Shown here piece by piece: positions 1 to 11,788 of a stretch of 64,000 bases of DNA. Origin of the DNA: Neoscytalidium dimidiatum. Taxonomy: Eukaryota; Ascomycota; Dothideomycetes; Botryosphaeriales; Botryosphaeriaceae. Under the pieces are notes generated by a model. It made no database searches. It was not told the origin of the DNA and was given only the letters and a program-made list of their open reading frames with translations. Where the stretch lies: assembly GCA_037367355.1 (NCBI GenBank), contig CM074706.1:1736001-1800000 (forward strand), given 5' to 3'. A program made the translations under genes and the position numbers. Numbering within the stretch: the first letter of the stretch is position 1; the number at the start of each line of letters is the position of its first letter.

Positions 1-1362
1 CAAAAACACCAAAAGAGAAAGAACATGTGCCTTCCCTACGGCCCTCTTTACACCATCCCTCGACGCGCAATGAGGACGAGAAGGCCACCCCCACGATCCC
101 CTCTCCCGAACTTATCACCACAGTTTAGCACCAAGATCAAGGCGACCACCGCCGCAACCACTTTCACATGCCGCAAACCTCATGCGCGCAAACCCACACG
201 CTAACCGCAGGAATCCCTTCACCACCATCGAGCCCGCTGCTTACGCGCGCCCCCGCCAGCCATCCGCGCATCCCCGCGGGGGGCAACCCGCCAACCACAG
301 CCGTGCATCCCACACCACCACGGTCACACCACCACCACCACCGTCCCGCCCCAACACCGAAATACAACCTTTTTCCACTCTTCCTCTCTCTCTCTCTCGT
401 GCCGTCCTTGCATACCTGTGGTTGCGCGCGCGCGTGCGTCTCTCTGGACTCCTTTTTTTTTTTTTTTTTACTCCCTAACGCGCAACCGGCACAGAAGGTG
501 CTGTGCGAGCACGCGAAGGACGGGGTTGGTTGGTGTAGTTCAGTCGATCACTTTCCAAGGGGCGGCGCCAGACAGGAGGAATCTAGTAGCACGAGGAAAA
601 GCGGGGGAAAAAGGCCTTTCGATAAGCGACCAGTCGATTGCGGAGACTGCAGATATGAGAGAGAGAGGAGGGATGATGGAGGGGTTTTCCCCGCAGGGAT
701 GCTAATCAAGGCGCTGAACCGGGATGCGCTCTCGTCGCATCACGAGTACACATACATGCAGTTTGCGACAGCGACGCGCACGACGGGAACGATAAGCCAG
801 CCATGGGTGGGGAAGGGAAAGGCCCGAGGAGGAATACGAAACGTCATGTTCACAAGCAAGCGACAGCGACGGGATAGAATAGAGTTTACATGGTCGTGAC
901 CGGTCGTGTAGGAAGGAATCTACTTAGGTAGGAGGAGGTACGACTAGAGAGAGAAAAAAAAATACAAGCGCCGCCCAACCCGCCCGCCCAATCCCGTCCC
1001 CAACAAAACCCACCCGTGGCGAGGCGGAGAAAAGGAGACCCAGATCCACACAACAATAAACCTGAAGTAATAATAACAAACCCAAGCCACCTGCGTTGAC
1101 TCGCTTGCGCGGAGTCACGTCCCGGGAATCATTTACAAATAATTAGAAGTCTTTAGCCGCCCTGGTCTCTCCTCTCTTCTTACCTGGTCTTTCTTCCAAA
1201 CTCTTACTTCTTTCTCATCGTCAATCTTACCTTGCATTCTCGCCCATTCCCATCCGTCGCAAATCAGAAAGAAGCGAAGTCGCTAAGTAGCAATTTCCCC
1301 AAACCATCCCTTGCAAAAATGCATTTCGCTTACCTTCCCTCTTACAGTCTAAAACGAAATGT
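1..1362. other. No supported gene; low-complexity GC/CA-rich DNA
   Basis: I see no gene here. The open frames on both strands are proline/histidine-rich or glycine/valine-rich low-complexity readings of CCACCA-type repeats. A (GC)n run lies near 423-435 and is followed by a run of 17 T at 453-469. The right part lies just 3' of the glucoamylase gene on the minus strand and probably includes its 3' UTR. Confidence 0.5.
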
Positions 1363-3121
1363 CTACAATCTCTGCCTCGCCCACAGCGCCTGCAAGAACG
1401 CACCGTAACTCCACGTCAAGTCCTCGGCGCCACGCTCGAAACCGGTCCAACGATCGAACTGCTCGCTCAACGCGCCGTCGCCCTTCGCATGCCTCTTGAT
1501 GACAGCGAGGAAACCGTCGCCGATCGCCTTGAGCCTCTGCTGCGCCTTCTCGACGACACCAGAGCCGTCACCAGCCGTGTAGCGCTTGCGATCCCACGAG
1601 AGTTGGCAATCGGACGATGACGAAGAGAAGGTAGAGGAAGAAGAGGCGGCCGCAGGGCAGACAAGGCCATGCCAGAAGTCCCAGCCAACCTCGCTGACCT
1701 CGACAGTTGCGGTCGCATTGACGTGCTCGGCAGTGCGAAACAGGATCTCGGCGACGCTGGCGGTGCAGAGGAACCACGGGTTGCCGGCGCCCGGATGGGG
1801 AGAGGCGTATCCGTCGTATGCATCTTCGGGGTAGCGGCCAACACCAGCGGGGCGCAGAGGATCGCGCTCAGCGAAAGATGCGTCATCGCCAGCATCGGGC
1901 TGCTCGGGCTGCGCGTTGATGGGGAAGCGGTCGCGCTGGTCCTGGACAAGCTTCATGAGGGAGATGAGCACGGCATCGTCATGAGGAGGGTAGATGGCAG
2001 GGTCAGGATAAGCAGGTGCAAGGTCGTTGCCGTGGATGCTGCCCAGCAGAACGCTGCAGTCCATTCCAGAACGCTGGAACTCGGCATCGCTACCACGAGT
2101 GGCGCGGATGTAGCCGCCCCTCTTGTCCCAAAAGTCGTTGCGGATCATCTGCTCAAGCTTCGCCGCCTGGTGACGGTAGTACTCGGCAGCGCCGTCGTCG
2201 TTGAAGATGGTTGCGAGCTCGGCACCCTCACGGAGAGCGCGTAGCTGCGACATGGCCGTGAAAAAGTGGCGGCCCCGGACCTCCTCCCACACGTCGAATC
2301 CGGACTCCGACCAGTGGCGCGCCACGTATTCTAGATCAGCTTTGATGATGCTGCGCGCGGGCAGCTCAGGGCTGTACAGCCTACCGAACCAGTCGCCAGT
2401 CGACGAGGCCCTGGATTCCCACAAACCGGGATTGCTCTCATTGTATGCGCGCATGAACTTCATGAGCGCGATCGACCTCAGAGCAGGACCGTCGCGCTGA
2501 GGACGGCCCCAGTTGGAGGTGAATGGGGAGCCATCGACCTCGAATTTCGGCTCACCGAGGCCGTTGAGATCAGGGAAGGAAAAGTCGCCGGAGGGGTTGG
2601 GGGTGTGTTGAATTTTTTGGGAGATGGAGGCATACGACTCCAGAATGGGGAGCAAGACGGTCCTGCTCTGTTCGGAAGAGGGATCCTCGAGGTAGAGGTC
2701 CACGACGGTGGCCATGGTAATACCGGCGTCGCGCACCCCTGGAAGCGCGCACGGTCAGCGACGTCACAGCAAAGCGCGCGGAGGAAAACTGACATTGGTA
2801 ATAGTAGTTGGGATGCTCCTTGGACGGACTGGCGATTACGGTGCCCGGCGCAGCATGCTGGGCATTCCTGCCGCTCGGCGCGATGTTGGCCAGCAGCCTG
2901 TCCTTCGCAATGTCCTCTTCCTTATCCAGCCATGTATCGAGGGACGACTTGGTGGTGGGCAGGAAGGATAGTTGATCGGAAAGAGCGTGGGCTTTCTCGG
3001 CAAGCAGATCGGTGAGGGCGCCCTGGGCGAGCGGCTTCTGGTGGTCGAAGACGGCGGGGATGACGAAGGCGTCGGCGCACAGCAGCAGGGCGGCGCTTGA
3101 GAGGGAGAAGCGAACAAACAT
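1363..3121 (-). CDS. Secreted glucoamylase (GH15), two exons
   Basis: A glucan 1,4-alpha-glucosidase releases glucose from the non-reducing ends of starch-like polymers outside the cell. The exons are 3121-2794 and 2738-1363, with a 55 bp GTCAGT..CCAG intron at 2739-2793, giving 567 residues. Splicing restores the GH15 N-terminal motif YYYQWVRDAGITM, which neither exon shows alone. Residues 1-20 form a hydrophobic signal peptide (FVRFSLSSAALLLCADAF). The general acid lies in VWEEVRG (Glu about 261) and the general base in LSEQFDR (Glu about 535). The protein ends at the catalytic domain, with no linker or starch-binding CBM20 module, so it resembles the short glucoamylase P type. The start ATG directly precedes the signal peptide. 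Function at family level is secure; the exact glucan preferred is not. Confidence 0.93.
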
Positions 3122-5499
3122 GGCGATGTGAAGGAAGCGCGCTAAGGGGTATCACTGGAGGTCATCAAACGGAGCGCAAGTCAACGTCTGGAGGATGTTT
3201 CAGAGGGAGCGGGAAGGACAAAGAAGGGTCCTGAGTTAAAGGGTTCGGCGCGGTAGAAGAACGGCGAAGGCGGTGGCTCAGGCTCACGGCGACGATGGCG
3301 CGGCGGCCGGGTGAGGGCGGGCTAGTGTGGGAAGGCATGGTTGCGGGCTAGAGTCGCGATGCGCTCGTGGCAGTTTCTGTCTCGCAGGTGCCTATGCACC
3401 GCCATAGTCCCGATCCAGTCAGCGGGGGCGCGGGCAGCGGCGGGCGAGTGAGGGCGCGCGGTCGGCGAGTCGGCAGGCGAGCGGCGACGTGCGCGGTGGC
3501 AGGCTTCAGCTTGCCTTGCGTTGGAGCTGAAAAAAAAAAAATGACGAGAGTTGGACGGCCTGACGTGGGCGCATGACAGACAGAGAAACGTCGCAGCGCA
3601 GTTGCGACTGGCCGCGACTGGCTGCGGCCGGCGGGCAGTTGCCAAGCGCGCGTCATCGGCGTCACATGCGGCCTCGCCGTTCCTGCAGCAGAGCCGCCGC
3701 CTGGGCTGGCGCATACTTCGCCCGCGAGCCCGGACAGCAGCAGCAGAAGCCCTCGCAGCAGTCACCACACCTCTGCGCACCCGTCTCCCGCTTTGCGCAG
3801 CGCCGCCATCGCTCGCGGCGACCCGTATTTCCCCCCTTCCGACCGGTACGAGATCGCGCGCGCAGCGTCGCATTGCTCCGAATCCCCTTTTCACACCGAT
3901 CCTCAGGGCAGCCCTCACGCGGACTGGGCTGTGACGTAAGCTGGGCACGCGACGTTTTTTAGGAGCCGGCGTGGGCTGGCATGCGGGGCCACACGGGCGA
4001 AACCTGGGGAAGCCCGCCGGCCTAACGGCTTCCGCAAAGACGACGGGTCACTTCGGGCAGATCAGGGCCGCGGCCTGCTGTCCGATCGCGAGAGCCAGGC
4101 TGCGATCCAGTCCTGCTTGTGACGTCTGGCTGCGCGCAGAGTGGGCACAAGTGCAGCGACGGGACGACCACGATGCTCCGCCAGACGCGATGCGCTTCTG
4201 CACCGCTGCGCCGCCGGAAACCGCCTATCGCTGATTCGCCGGCCCCCCGTCAGGAGACGAGTGCCGGCCTCCCACCTCCTGTGCCTCCCCCTCGAGCAAG
4301 CACCGGCCAATCTGCGGACCGACGTCGCACGTCTCACGATTTGCCCACAAGCCACTGGTCATGAGCCCTCCTCCCTCTCCGTCTGAGTCAAACTCGGGGA
4401 AAAGCATGTGATTCTAGAATTGCCGAACGTCTGTCAGAGAACGGGGCCAGAATACAATGTTCAGGAGCTACGTGGAGCCATGAAGTCATCCTGTTGTTCC
4501 GACTGGATGCCAGAAGCCGTGAGGAAGAAAAAGCGGATAGATCCATAGTTTCTGCGGCCCGACGAAAGGGTCCAGGCACCTCTCATCCTGACACAAGCAG
4601 CGACCACTCTGACATGTGAAGTTGACATAATTGGATCGTGAGGAACGGCGGCCTTGGATCACTCCTATCAGCACTGCTCCGAATTTCATCCGATCATGGT
4701 AAGTTGGCAGACGTGCAGCACGGCAGAGGTTTGTCGTAAGCGCGCAGGACGGGACAGGAACCTACCGAGAAGCGGGTCGAAGGAGGGCATGCAAGATAAG
4801 GAGATCAGGTACGCCACTGGTTCGTTAGACGGTACGGAACGTGAGGGTTGCAATCCGGACCACTCAAACATGCATCTGGAAAGAGTAGCAAACCAGCGAT
4901 CGAGAAATACTTCTGCCTGGAACCGTTATGCATCTGTCGTGCCATCTTTGGCGCAAGATTGAACCACATCTGTGATGACGAATTCAAACGCATGTATTAC
5001 TGTGCTGCCAACTGGCGACTGGGTATCTCCAACTCTCCGTCCTTCAGAAGTCAAATCTTGCGCATCGCGATGCAAACAAATCCCCGGGCGAGCCATCGAT
5101 CCGTCAACGCGATGAGGTGATCCACCAACGGTTTTATCGAGGCTTTCTCGGGTAGCTAGTGCAGCCGAAAATCAGTTTTGACGTCCTCGTGCCCAACCCG
5201 AGCTTTTGTCGCCGTGGTACCGTGAGTCGCACCAAGGCGGAAAGTTTTCCGGGATCGTACGCGGATCTTGTGCGGAGAGTGACAGTCGTGATCTTCCGCT
5301 TCACCTTCCGTCACATAGTCCAGCAGCTGGTCCCTCCACTCGCCACAGCGTAGTTGGGATAATCTGTGCCTCGCCCAACATCACGAGCACCGCCACATTA
5401 GTCCAATGCTGGTCATCACTCCACACCTTCCAAGAGTGTCTCGCTCATCGCCCTACTCGCCAGCTCGCCGCTCGCCGCTCGCCGCTCACCGCCCTCCTC
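3122..5499. other. GC-rich intergenic DNA, no supported gene
   Basis: This is the glucoamylase promoter side followed by more than 2 kb of GC-rich sequence. Long open frames exist on both strands (for example 3322-3948 minus), but they are arginine/alanine-rich and overlap each other, as expected from high GC without coding. An A12 run is near 3530. A short 7-bp tandem repeat (CTCGCCG, three copies) lies near 5464-5486. No domain is recognisable. Confidence 0.5.
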
Positions 5500-6042
5500 T
5501 CATAACTTCGTCCTCACCCCCCTGCCCCCATTTACCCCATCTTCGACCACATACCCATGTGCCACCGGATTCACGCCTCCACTACCGGCGTTCGGCAGCG
5601 GGAACGGCGGCTTGCGCAGGACCGGCGAAAAGAATACGGGGTGTCTGACGGAACTGTCGTAGTGATGTGACAGCGGCGTATTGGACAGCCTCGGTTGCAA
5701 GATGGGGCCGGTAGGGTGCGTGAAGGCGGGTGGAGGTGGTGGCGCAAAGGTGGGCGGCATGGCTTCGATCTGGGAGCGCGGGTGCGATTGTTCTCGGGAC
5801 ACGGCGGAGGGTTGGAGGATATGCGCGGTGGGAGCGGAGTTGGGCGTGGAAGTGGTGGTGAACGAGTCGCCGGGTGCCTCGGAGGAGGTTCGACGCGTTT
5901 GCTGGAACGGAAGCGGTGGTGTTTGAGCAGTTCGCGGGAACTGAGAGCGCGTTAGCTGTATTGGCGTGCGGATGGCGCGGGATCGAAAGTGATTGAAGTG
6001 CACACGTACCTTTGGCCGCGAGGGCTGCAGCGCTGGCAGCAT
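5500..6042 (-). CDS. Small probable mitochondrial protein, unknown function (two exons)
   Basis: I do not recognise this gene. A coherent two-exon model starts at ATG 6042 (A at -3), has an 11-codon first exon (6042-6010), a 69 bp intron at 5941-6009 with GTACGTG donor, GCTAACG branch site and CTCTCAG acceptor, and a second exon at 5940-5500. The product has 157 residues. Its N-terminus is arginine-rich and free of acidic residues for about 30 positions (MLPALQPSRPK, then FPRTAQTPPLPFQQTRRTSS), like a mitochondrial presequence. The rest is proline-rich and ends in a more ordered part with HPVFFSPVLRKPPFPLP and NPVAHGY. It faces the ABC ATPase gene, which also starts with a presequence-like segment, across a 251 bp shared promoter. 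A further 3' exon cannot be excluded. The textbook intron is the main support. Confidence 0.45.
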   Translation of the reverse strand: MLPALQPSRPKVRVHFNHFRSRAIRTPIQLTRSQFPRTAQTPPLPFQQTRRTSSEAPGDSFTTTSTPNSAPTAHILQPSAVSREQSHPRSQIEAMPPTFAPPPPPAFTHPTGPILQPRLSNTPLSHHYDSSVRHPVFFSPVLRKPPFPLPNAGSGGVNPVAHGYVVEDGVNGGRGVRTKL

Positions 6043-6293
6043 CGTTGTGCGAAGCTCGTCGCAACGCAGATGCGAATGCGGGTTCACGCGTGCGGAACAG
6101 ATTGCGGGGAAGGCTTGAGCGCTGGATGACGGCATCAGCAGCGGCGGGCTGGCGCAGCGGGCACTGCAGCGAACAGCGGGACAGCGGGCTCGAGGCTCGG
6201 GCCAGAAGGCTTGTGCCGCCGACTCGCCGACCGGCGCACGAAAAGTCAACGGCCGCGGCGGCGCGTCCAGCCACTGTTCACCCACTCCTCGAG
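6043..6293. promoter_or_regulatory. Short bidirectional promoter region
   Basis: These 251 bp separate the start codons of two divergent genes (the small minus-strand protein and the ABC ATPase). The stretch is GC-rich and no TATA box is visible. That it works as a shared promoter is inferred from layout only. Confidence 0.4.
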
Positions 6294-8977
6294 ATGCGCT
6301 TCCCCCCCGCGAGACGCTTCTCACCAGCAGTCGTTCGCCGTTATGCGACAACAAGGACTCCCAGACCGCCGCTGATTGACATCCAAAACGCTACCTTCTA
6401 CCGCCACCATCCCGACTCGCACGACCCGCAACATGACTCCCCCAACCCGCCGCTCTATCCAAATCTCAACTTCACTCTTCCGGCAGACTCGAGTTCTCGC
6501 CAGCACTGGGCTGTCTTAAGCTCCAACTCCGCAAATCGAACCGCTTTCCTACAAATTCTCCGCGGACAGTATCTCAGCGTCCCGCCGACGGCTCGTTCTT
6601 ATCCGTACCTGCAAACACCCGAAATCGCAGAGAAAACCCCTCGCCTCCGCAATCCGAACAATGCCATCCAATACGTTGGTTTCGATGCCGAGCGTGGCGG
6701 CCTATCCGGCGCCAACACAAAGGGTGCCTACATGAGTGCGCGCTACGAGAGCTTGCGCGAGGTCACCGACTGGAGTGTGCGGGACTACCTGATGGGCAAC
6801 ACCGAGCTCAATGCCGATGACAAACTTTCTGACAAGCCGCCCGAGGGTATGGTCGCGCGTGTGATGCACGACCTACATCTCACCACCCTCCAGGAGATGC
6901 CCGTCAGTCATCTGAGCAACGGACAGACCAGGAGAGCACGCATCGCCAAGGCATTGCTGGCCCGCCCTGAGCTGTTGCTCTTAGACGGGCCCTTCATGGG
7001 CCTGGATCCGCACACTCTGCAGTATCTCTCAGGCCTGCTGCATCGCATGGCTGACGCCCAGACCCCGCGTCTGCTGCTGTCGTTGCGTCCGCAAGATGTC
7101 ATTCCCGATTGGATCACCAACTTCGTTGTCGTGGGCCATGAGCCCAAGGCGAGCTTGTTAGGCGACCGCAAGCAAGTCTTCGAATTCTTGCGTGAGCACT
7201 ACCTCAAGACCAATGAGACCGAGATCGAGTTCCGCACTGCCTACTTCCAGCTGGCCAAGAGAGAGCTGTCCAAGACCCAGGATGAACGCCTACAAAGAGA
7301 CTACGTAATCGATGTCATGGACAAAGATGTCGACGAGATGCTGGCTCTGTACGACATTGCGCGGAAGATGGAGGCTAAGGGCGATTTTGACGATTTCACC
7401 GCTACACCGGACAGGATCCGCTCTTTGCGCGATGGTCTGAAAACTCCGAAGAAAGAGTACAAGTTGATCACCAGGGACGGGATTGCATACAGTGACAAAG
7501 AGTCAACGCCCCTCGGCGACCCTGTGGTGCAGATGGAAGGTGTGCAAATAAAGTATGGCGATAGTAATACACCCGTGCTGGGGAACTGGGAAGGCGGACT
7601 TCACTGGGAAGTCAGGAGAGGCCAGCGCTGGGGTGTCTTTGGGCCGAATGGTACGCATCATCCTTTGTTGCCGGCATCATCTCATCCTTCATGCACTAAT
7701 CTACTTCTGCAGGCTCTGGGAAGACCACGCTACTCTCGCTCATCACCTCTGATCATCCGCAGACTTATTCCGCACCGGTCAAGCTCTTTGGACGCTCCCG
7801 CCTTCCCACTCCAGGATCTCCCGGTGTGTCAATATTCGAGATTCAGTCACGGATAGGTCACTCGAGTCCTGAGGTCCACACGTACTTCCCTAAGCATCTC
7901 ACTGTCCGCCGCGTGCTCGAGTCCGCTTGGGCAGACACCCCGGTGACAAAACCCCGTCTCAGCCACGAAGCCGACCAGAAAGTCGACGCCTGCCTCCGCT
8001 GGTTCCGCAAGGAGCTGCATCCCGAACTAGGGGAGACTCTTGACCAACGCGGCGAAGCCTTCTGCTCCTCTCGCGACAGCAAAGCCACTGAACGGGAGCC
8101 CAGGTATGTCGAAATCACCGAGACCACGCTCCACGACGAAGAAGCCCTGTTCAACCCATCCACCGAATGGGCCGACACAATCCGCTTCCGCGACCTGACC
8201 TTCAGCGCCCAGCGGGTCGCGCTGTTTTTGCGTGCCATCATTAAGTCGCCCGATCTGGTCGTGCTGGACGAGGCCTTCTCCGGCATGGACGAGCTGGCAC
8301 GCGACAAGTGCCTCCTCTTCCTCAACCACGGCGAGTCGATGATTCTGCGGCACGTGCACCGCGAGCAGGGTCGCCTGCGGCCCGCGGGCGCCCGCGCCGT
8401 CGCGTCCAACATCGGCCGCATCAACCGCGTGCGCGTGCCCGGCCTCTCCCCAGACCAGGCCCTCGTCGTCGTCGCCCACGCCCGCGATGAGGTCCCCGGC
8501 TGCGTGCGCGAGTACATCACCCTGCCCGAGCCCGGCTCCGGCGCGCCGCCCCGCGTCGGCCGCCTTCGCGGCCCGCTCGCCGCCGACTGGCGCCGCTGGG
8601 GCGAGATCTGGGACGCGCCCGTGCGGAAGGGGAGGACCCTCTTCGACTACGAGAGCGAGAAGGGTCGCAAGTGGTCCGCGCTGTTGGGCAACGGCAGCCC
8701 GTTCGAGGTGTACAGCAAGAGCGTAAACGCGTTCGAGGGCGTGACGGGCTTGTCGGCGGTATCGAGGGCGGTGACATCGAGGATAGCGAATAAGAAAAAG
8801 AAAGAAGAGGCGGCCGCCGCCAAGGAATCGGTGGGAGCAGAGAGTAGCGAGGTAGGCAAAGAGAGCGGAGAAGCCGCAGACGGAGATGGTGGAGAAGTTG
8901 CGAGCGCAGAGGGCGGTGGGAGTGAAAAGAAGGAGAGGAAAGGAAAGAGGAAGGGAAAGGGGAAGGGCGATGAATGA
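6294..8977 (+). CDS. Soluble tandem ABC ATPase, YDR061W-like, probably mitochondrial
   Basis: The protein has two ABC nucleotide-binding domains and no membrane segments, matching the fungal group of yeast YDR061W. The exons are 6294-7650 and 7713-8977, with a 62 bp GTACGC..TGCAG intron that rejoins the second Walker A, GPNGSGKTTLL; the product has 873 residues. The start at 6294 follows upstream in-frame codons of poor character and gives a basic presequence-like N-terminus (MRFPPARRFSPAVVRRYATT). NBD1 has a lost Walker A (SSNSANRTA, about residue 75), an intact signature LSNGQ (about 207) and a Walker B without its glutamate (LLLLDGPF). NBD2 has an intact Walker A (about 450), a degenerate signature (LTFSAQ, about 614), Walker B VVLDEAF and H-loop VVVAH (about 708). 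The tail is a Lys/Glu/Gly-rich low-complexity stretch. Only one of the two composite ATP sites looks catalytic. The substrate is unknown. Confidence 0.85.
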
Positions 8978-10801
8978 TATGAGTAAGTTGGATTGAAGTT
9001 AACTAGGAGGTATTTTGTACGATATTGGGATGGTTTGATGTCGCAAAGGACTGTACAGTCTTGTATTATGTCGGGCCGAGAAAATTTCGACGCGAAGGAT
9101 ACGGAAAAGCAGATGAATCATTAGCTACATGTACTTTAGAGTAGAACAAGCACATGGATGACGTGTGGTAGAATAAATTTCCCTTAAGTCTAGCAACTTT
9201 CTTATATTAATCTAAAGTAGTTGTTAGAAAGTGATGTTACTAATATCTTTTTTTAAGGGGGTTGGGGGGCACCATCCAGTTCGGTAAGATTGCTCTAATT
9301 GCTTCTAAACTACGATGTGCAAAACAGCTTGTTCATGTAATAACTTCAGGCTAGACCTACTGCAAACAGGAAACTAGTCTCCTTCGTAATCATGTAGAAA
9401 GGAAAATAGCCACATATATGTACCAGCATGTCCGAAACGTCCTATGATCAAGTGAGGAAAAGACATGCTCGTGTTCTGGAGAGCCTGGCGTTTAAGAATG
9501 GGCTTCAAGCTTAAGAATGAGGGAGTATTGGGACGCCGAAATATCATCAAAGGGCGTCCTCACTTTTGCACCGTTGAATCAGTGGTGGATTTTGATTTGG
9601 TCCACTATGGGGCACTATCTCATCATATGTACAAGAATAGTTGCTCGATTTCCGTGAGTGCAAGGACTGGTCTTCTCTTGTTACAACATGACCTGAGCCA
9701 GTCCTGGTGGCTCTTCATGCCGATTGCTGTTTGCGAGAGGGCCCTACTCTTTGAGAAGGTCTCCTTTAGAATTAGTGTACTCTAGCTAGCATTGGCTTTC
9801 TCTTCCTGATATTTTCGGTTGCGACTCCGATGGTATGCCCTAATTGCCTCCACTACATTCTTTTGCCATTCCAGCTCGTTTCTGTCCACTGTGTCACCAG
9901 ATAGGTGACTGATCGTGAAGATGCGATTTCCTATGGAACTGGCACAGTACCTGGGTCGCCAAGAATCCACTACCATGAAAATTAGGGCATGATTTTGTAG
10001 CCTACGTTGAATACAAGCGATGGTTATATCGGTCAATACATGAAACGGTGGTTGACCGGAATTGTTTCATGGTGCAAAGTGTTCGCCTAGAACATTGCAA
10101 CGACCCGTATTCTCGTGCAATTAAAGACTGCCACTTCGCCAAAAGGAAGACCGCAGTTCAGATTGCCAGATGGACTCACAGCTGTCCTTCTAAATGCTCC
10201 TTGGGAGATGTTTGAGGTGTCTTAGTTCACGTGAATAACATCCACGCGTGAACTGATGCATGTGGTTAGCAGCACTTAAGCCCCTACATTCTATCACAGA
10301 AACGGAAAATATTTCACTCCTCGATATCTGAACCACCGGTATGGCAAGCGCATACATATCGAGACGAGTGTGTATAAATCTTAGCGAGGTCTGCTGAATA
10401 CGCCTGTTTACATCCTGGATGGTTTGTGCACCCGAGCAGCAGCGGACAAAACACGGAGCAGGAGACATGCGCCACACCTGTTAATCCAAGCCACTAGATG
10501 TCCCTCAATAAGATGACCCAAGCATATGAGTGGCTCGGTATCGGCTTCGTGCACCTTCCGAGCTGCTAGCCGGTGGGATGAAGCCCGAGTCCTCCCCCCC
10601 CCTCTCCCGAAAACCTGAATACGTGCAAAAGGTATTGGCGTTATGATGGCGGACGAATTCCAACAAGACGAGAGATAGCACCCATATCGAAGAATAGGAG
10701 GGCTGTATAAGTATCGAAGCCACAGATCTCAACTTTCTTATTCATCATCCACAAATCACAATTCCCATACCACCACCACCAACCTCTTTCCCAGAAGCAC
10801 C
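8978..10801. other. AT-richer intergenic region, SDR promoter at its right end
   Basis: No gene is supported. Frames at 9465-9785 (+) and 9782-10036 (-) are open for about 80-106 codons but show no family features and no splice partners. The last 100 bp contain the TATA box and a CA/CT-rich leader of the downstream SDR gene. Confidence 0.5.
10706..10711 (+). promoter_or_regulatory. TATA box of the SDR gene
   Basis: TATAAG lies about 95 bp upstream of the ATG at 10802. Between them is a pyrimidine/CACCACC-rich leader typical of a fungal 5' UTR. Confidence 0.5.
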
Positions 10802-11788
10802 ATGTCTATCCGCCACCTCACCAACAACGTCCACCGCACCCAATATCCAACCATCGACCCGACCAACCCTGTCAACTCCGCTACCGGCAAGACCGTCCTA
10901 ATCAGCGGCGGCGCGAGCGGGATCGGCTATGCCATCGCACGAGGGTTCTCCGCTGCGGGAGCGGCCAGGATGATCCTGCTCGCGCGGCGGCAGGACGCGC
11001 TGGACACCGCCTCCACGAAGCTCACCGGCGAGAACGCAGCCGCGCAGCGCGACACGGCAGTGTGGACGTACCGGGCGGACATCAGCGACCAGGCCGCCGT
11101 CGAGGCCGTCTTCGACGCCATCCGGAAGCGATTGGACGATGGCGCAGCGAGCGACGACGACGAGAACAGGGACGTCGACATCGACGTCCTCGTCACGAGC
11201 GCGGCGCACATCGCGGACAGCGCGACGACGGTCGAGCTGGATCCGGGCGTCGTCCGCGACGCGTACGCGACCAACGTGCTCGGCAACCTGAGCCTCGTGC
11301 GGGCCTTCCTCGCACCCGATGCGCCGGCCATCCCGCTCGCCACGTTCGGGGGCTACGTCAAGGACACGAGCGGCGCGCGGCCGCTGCCGCCGGCGACGGC
11401 CCGGGAGAAGGTCGTGCTGGACGTGTCCTCGGCGACGGCGTACGTGCTGATGCCCGGCCAGAGCCTGTACGCGAGCAGCAAGCTGGCGTTCACCAACACG
11501 ATGCGGCACCTAGCCAGCGAGGTGCGCGGCCTGCCCATCCGCGTCCACAGCTTCCATCCCGGCGGCGTTTTCACCGTGGGCGCGCAGAAGAGCGGGTTGA
11601 AGGAGGACTCGTACCCGTGGGATGACGAGAGCCTGCCGGCGGGATTCGCCGTCTGGCTGGCCAGTCCCGCGGCCGCGTTTCTGCATGGCCGGTATCTGCA
11701 ATCGCACTGGGACGTGGAGGAGTTGGTCGCGATGAAGGCTAGGTTCGAGGAGGATCCGGACTTTTGCTGCATTACCTTGAAGTTCTGA
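10802..11788 (+). CDS. Short-chain dehydrogenase/reductase (SDR)
   Basis: A single-exon, 328-residue classical-type SDR, presumably an NAD(P)-dependent oxidoreductase of the cytosol; the substrate is unknown. The cofactor loop is SGGASGIG near residue 38. The catalytic serine is in DVSSATAY and the YxxxK pair in YASSK, followed by a PGG turn (SFHPGGVFTV) after the active site. The usual NNAG stabilising motif is replaced by VTSAAH. An insertion rich in Asp (ASDDDENRDVDID) precedes it. No signal peptide or membrane segment is present. The codons are strongly GC-ending, as in the core genes around it. The start is supported by the TATA box at 10706 and by the N-terminal extension common in fungal SDRs of this size. 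Confidence 0.9.
   Translation: MSIRHLTNNVHRTQYPTIDPTNPVNSATGKTVLISGGASGIGYAIARGFSAAGAARMILLARRQDALDTASTKLTGENAAAQRDTAVWTYRADISDQAAVEAVFDAIRKRLDDGAASDDDENRDVDIDVLVTSAAHIADSATTVELDPGVVRDAYATNVLGNLSLVRAFLAPDAPAIPLATFGGYVKDTSGARPLPPATAREKVVLDVSSATAYVLMPGQSLYASSKLAFTNTMRHLASEVRGLPIRVHSFHPGGVFTVGAQKSGLKEDSYPWDDESLPAGFAVWLASPAAAFLHGRYLQSHWDVEELVAMKARFEEDPDFCCITLKF

Noticed and set aside
168..899. 243-codon plus-strand open frame
   Set aside because: Composition is Pro/His/Ser low complexity from CCACCA repeats and a poly-T run (Phe); other frames are equally open, and there is no domain.
3322..3948. 208-codon minus-strand open frame
   Set aside because: Arg/Ala-rich GC noise, overlapped by equally long plus-strand frames. 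No domain and no splice logic.
9465..10036. Two adjacent frames (106 codons plus strand, 84 codons minus strand)
   Set aside because: No recognisable motif, no promoter or codon bias; chance opening in AT-rich DNA is more likely.
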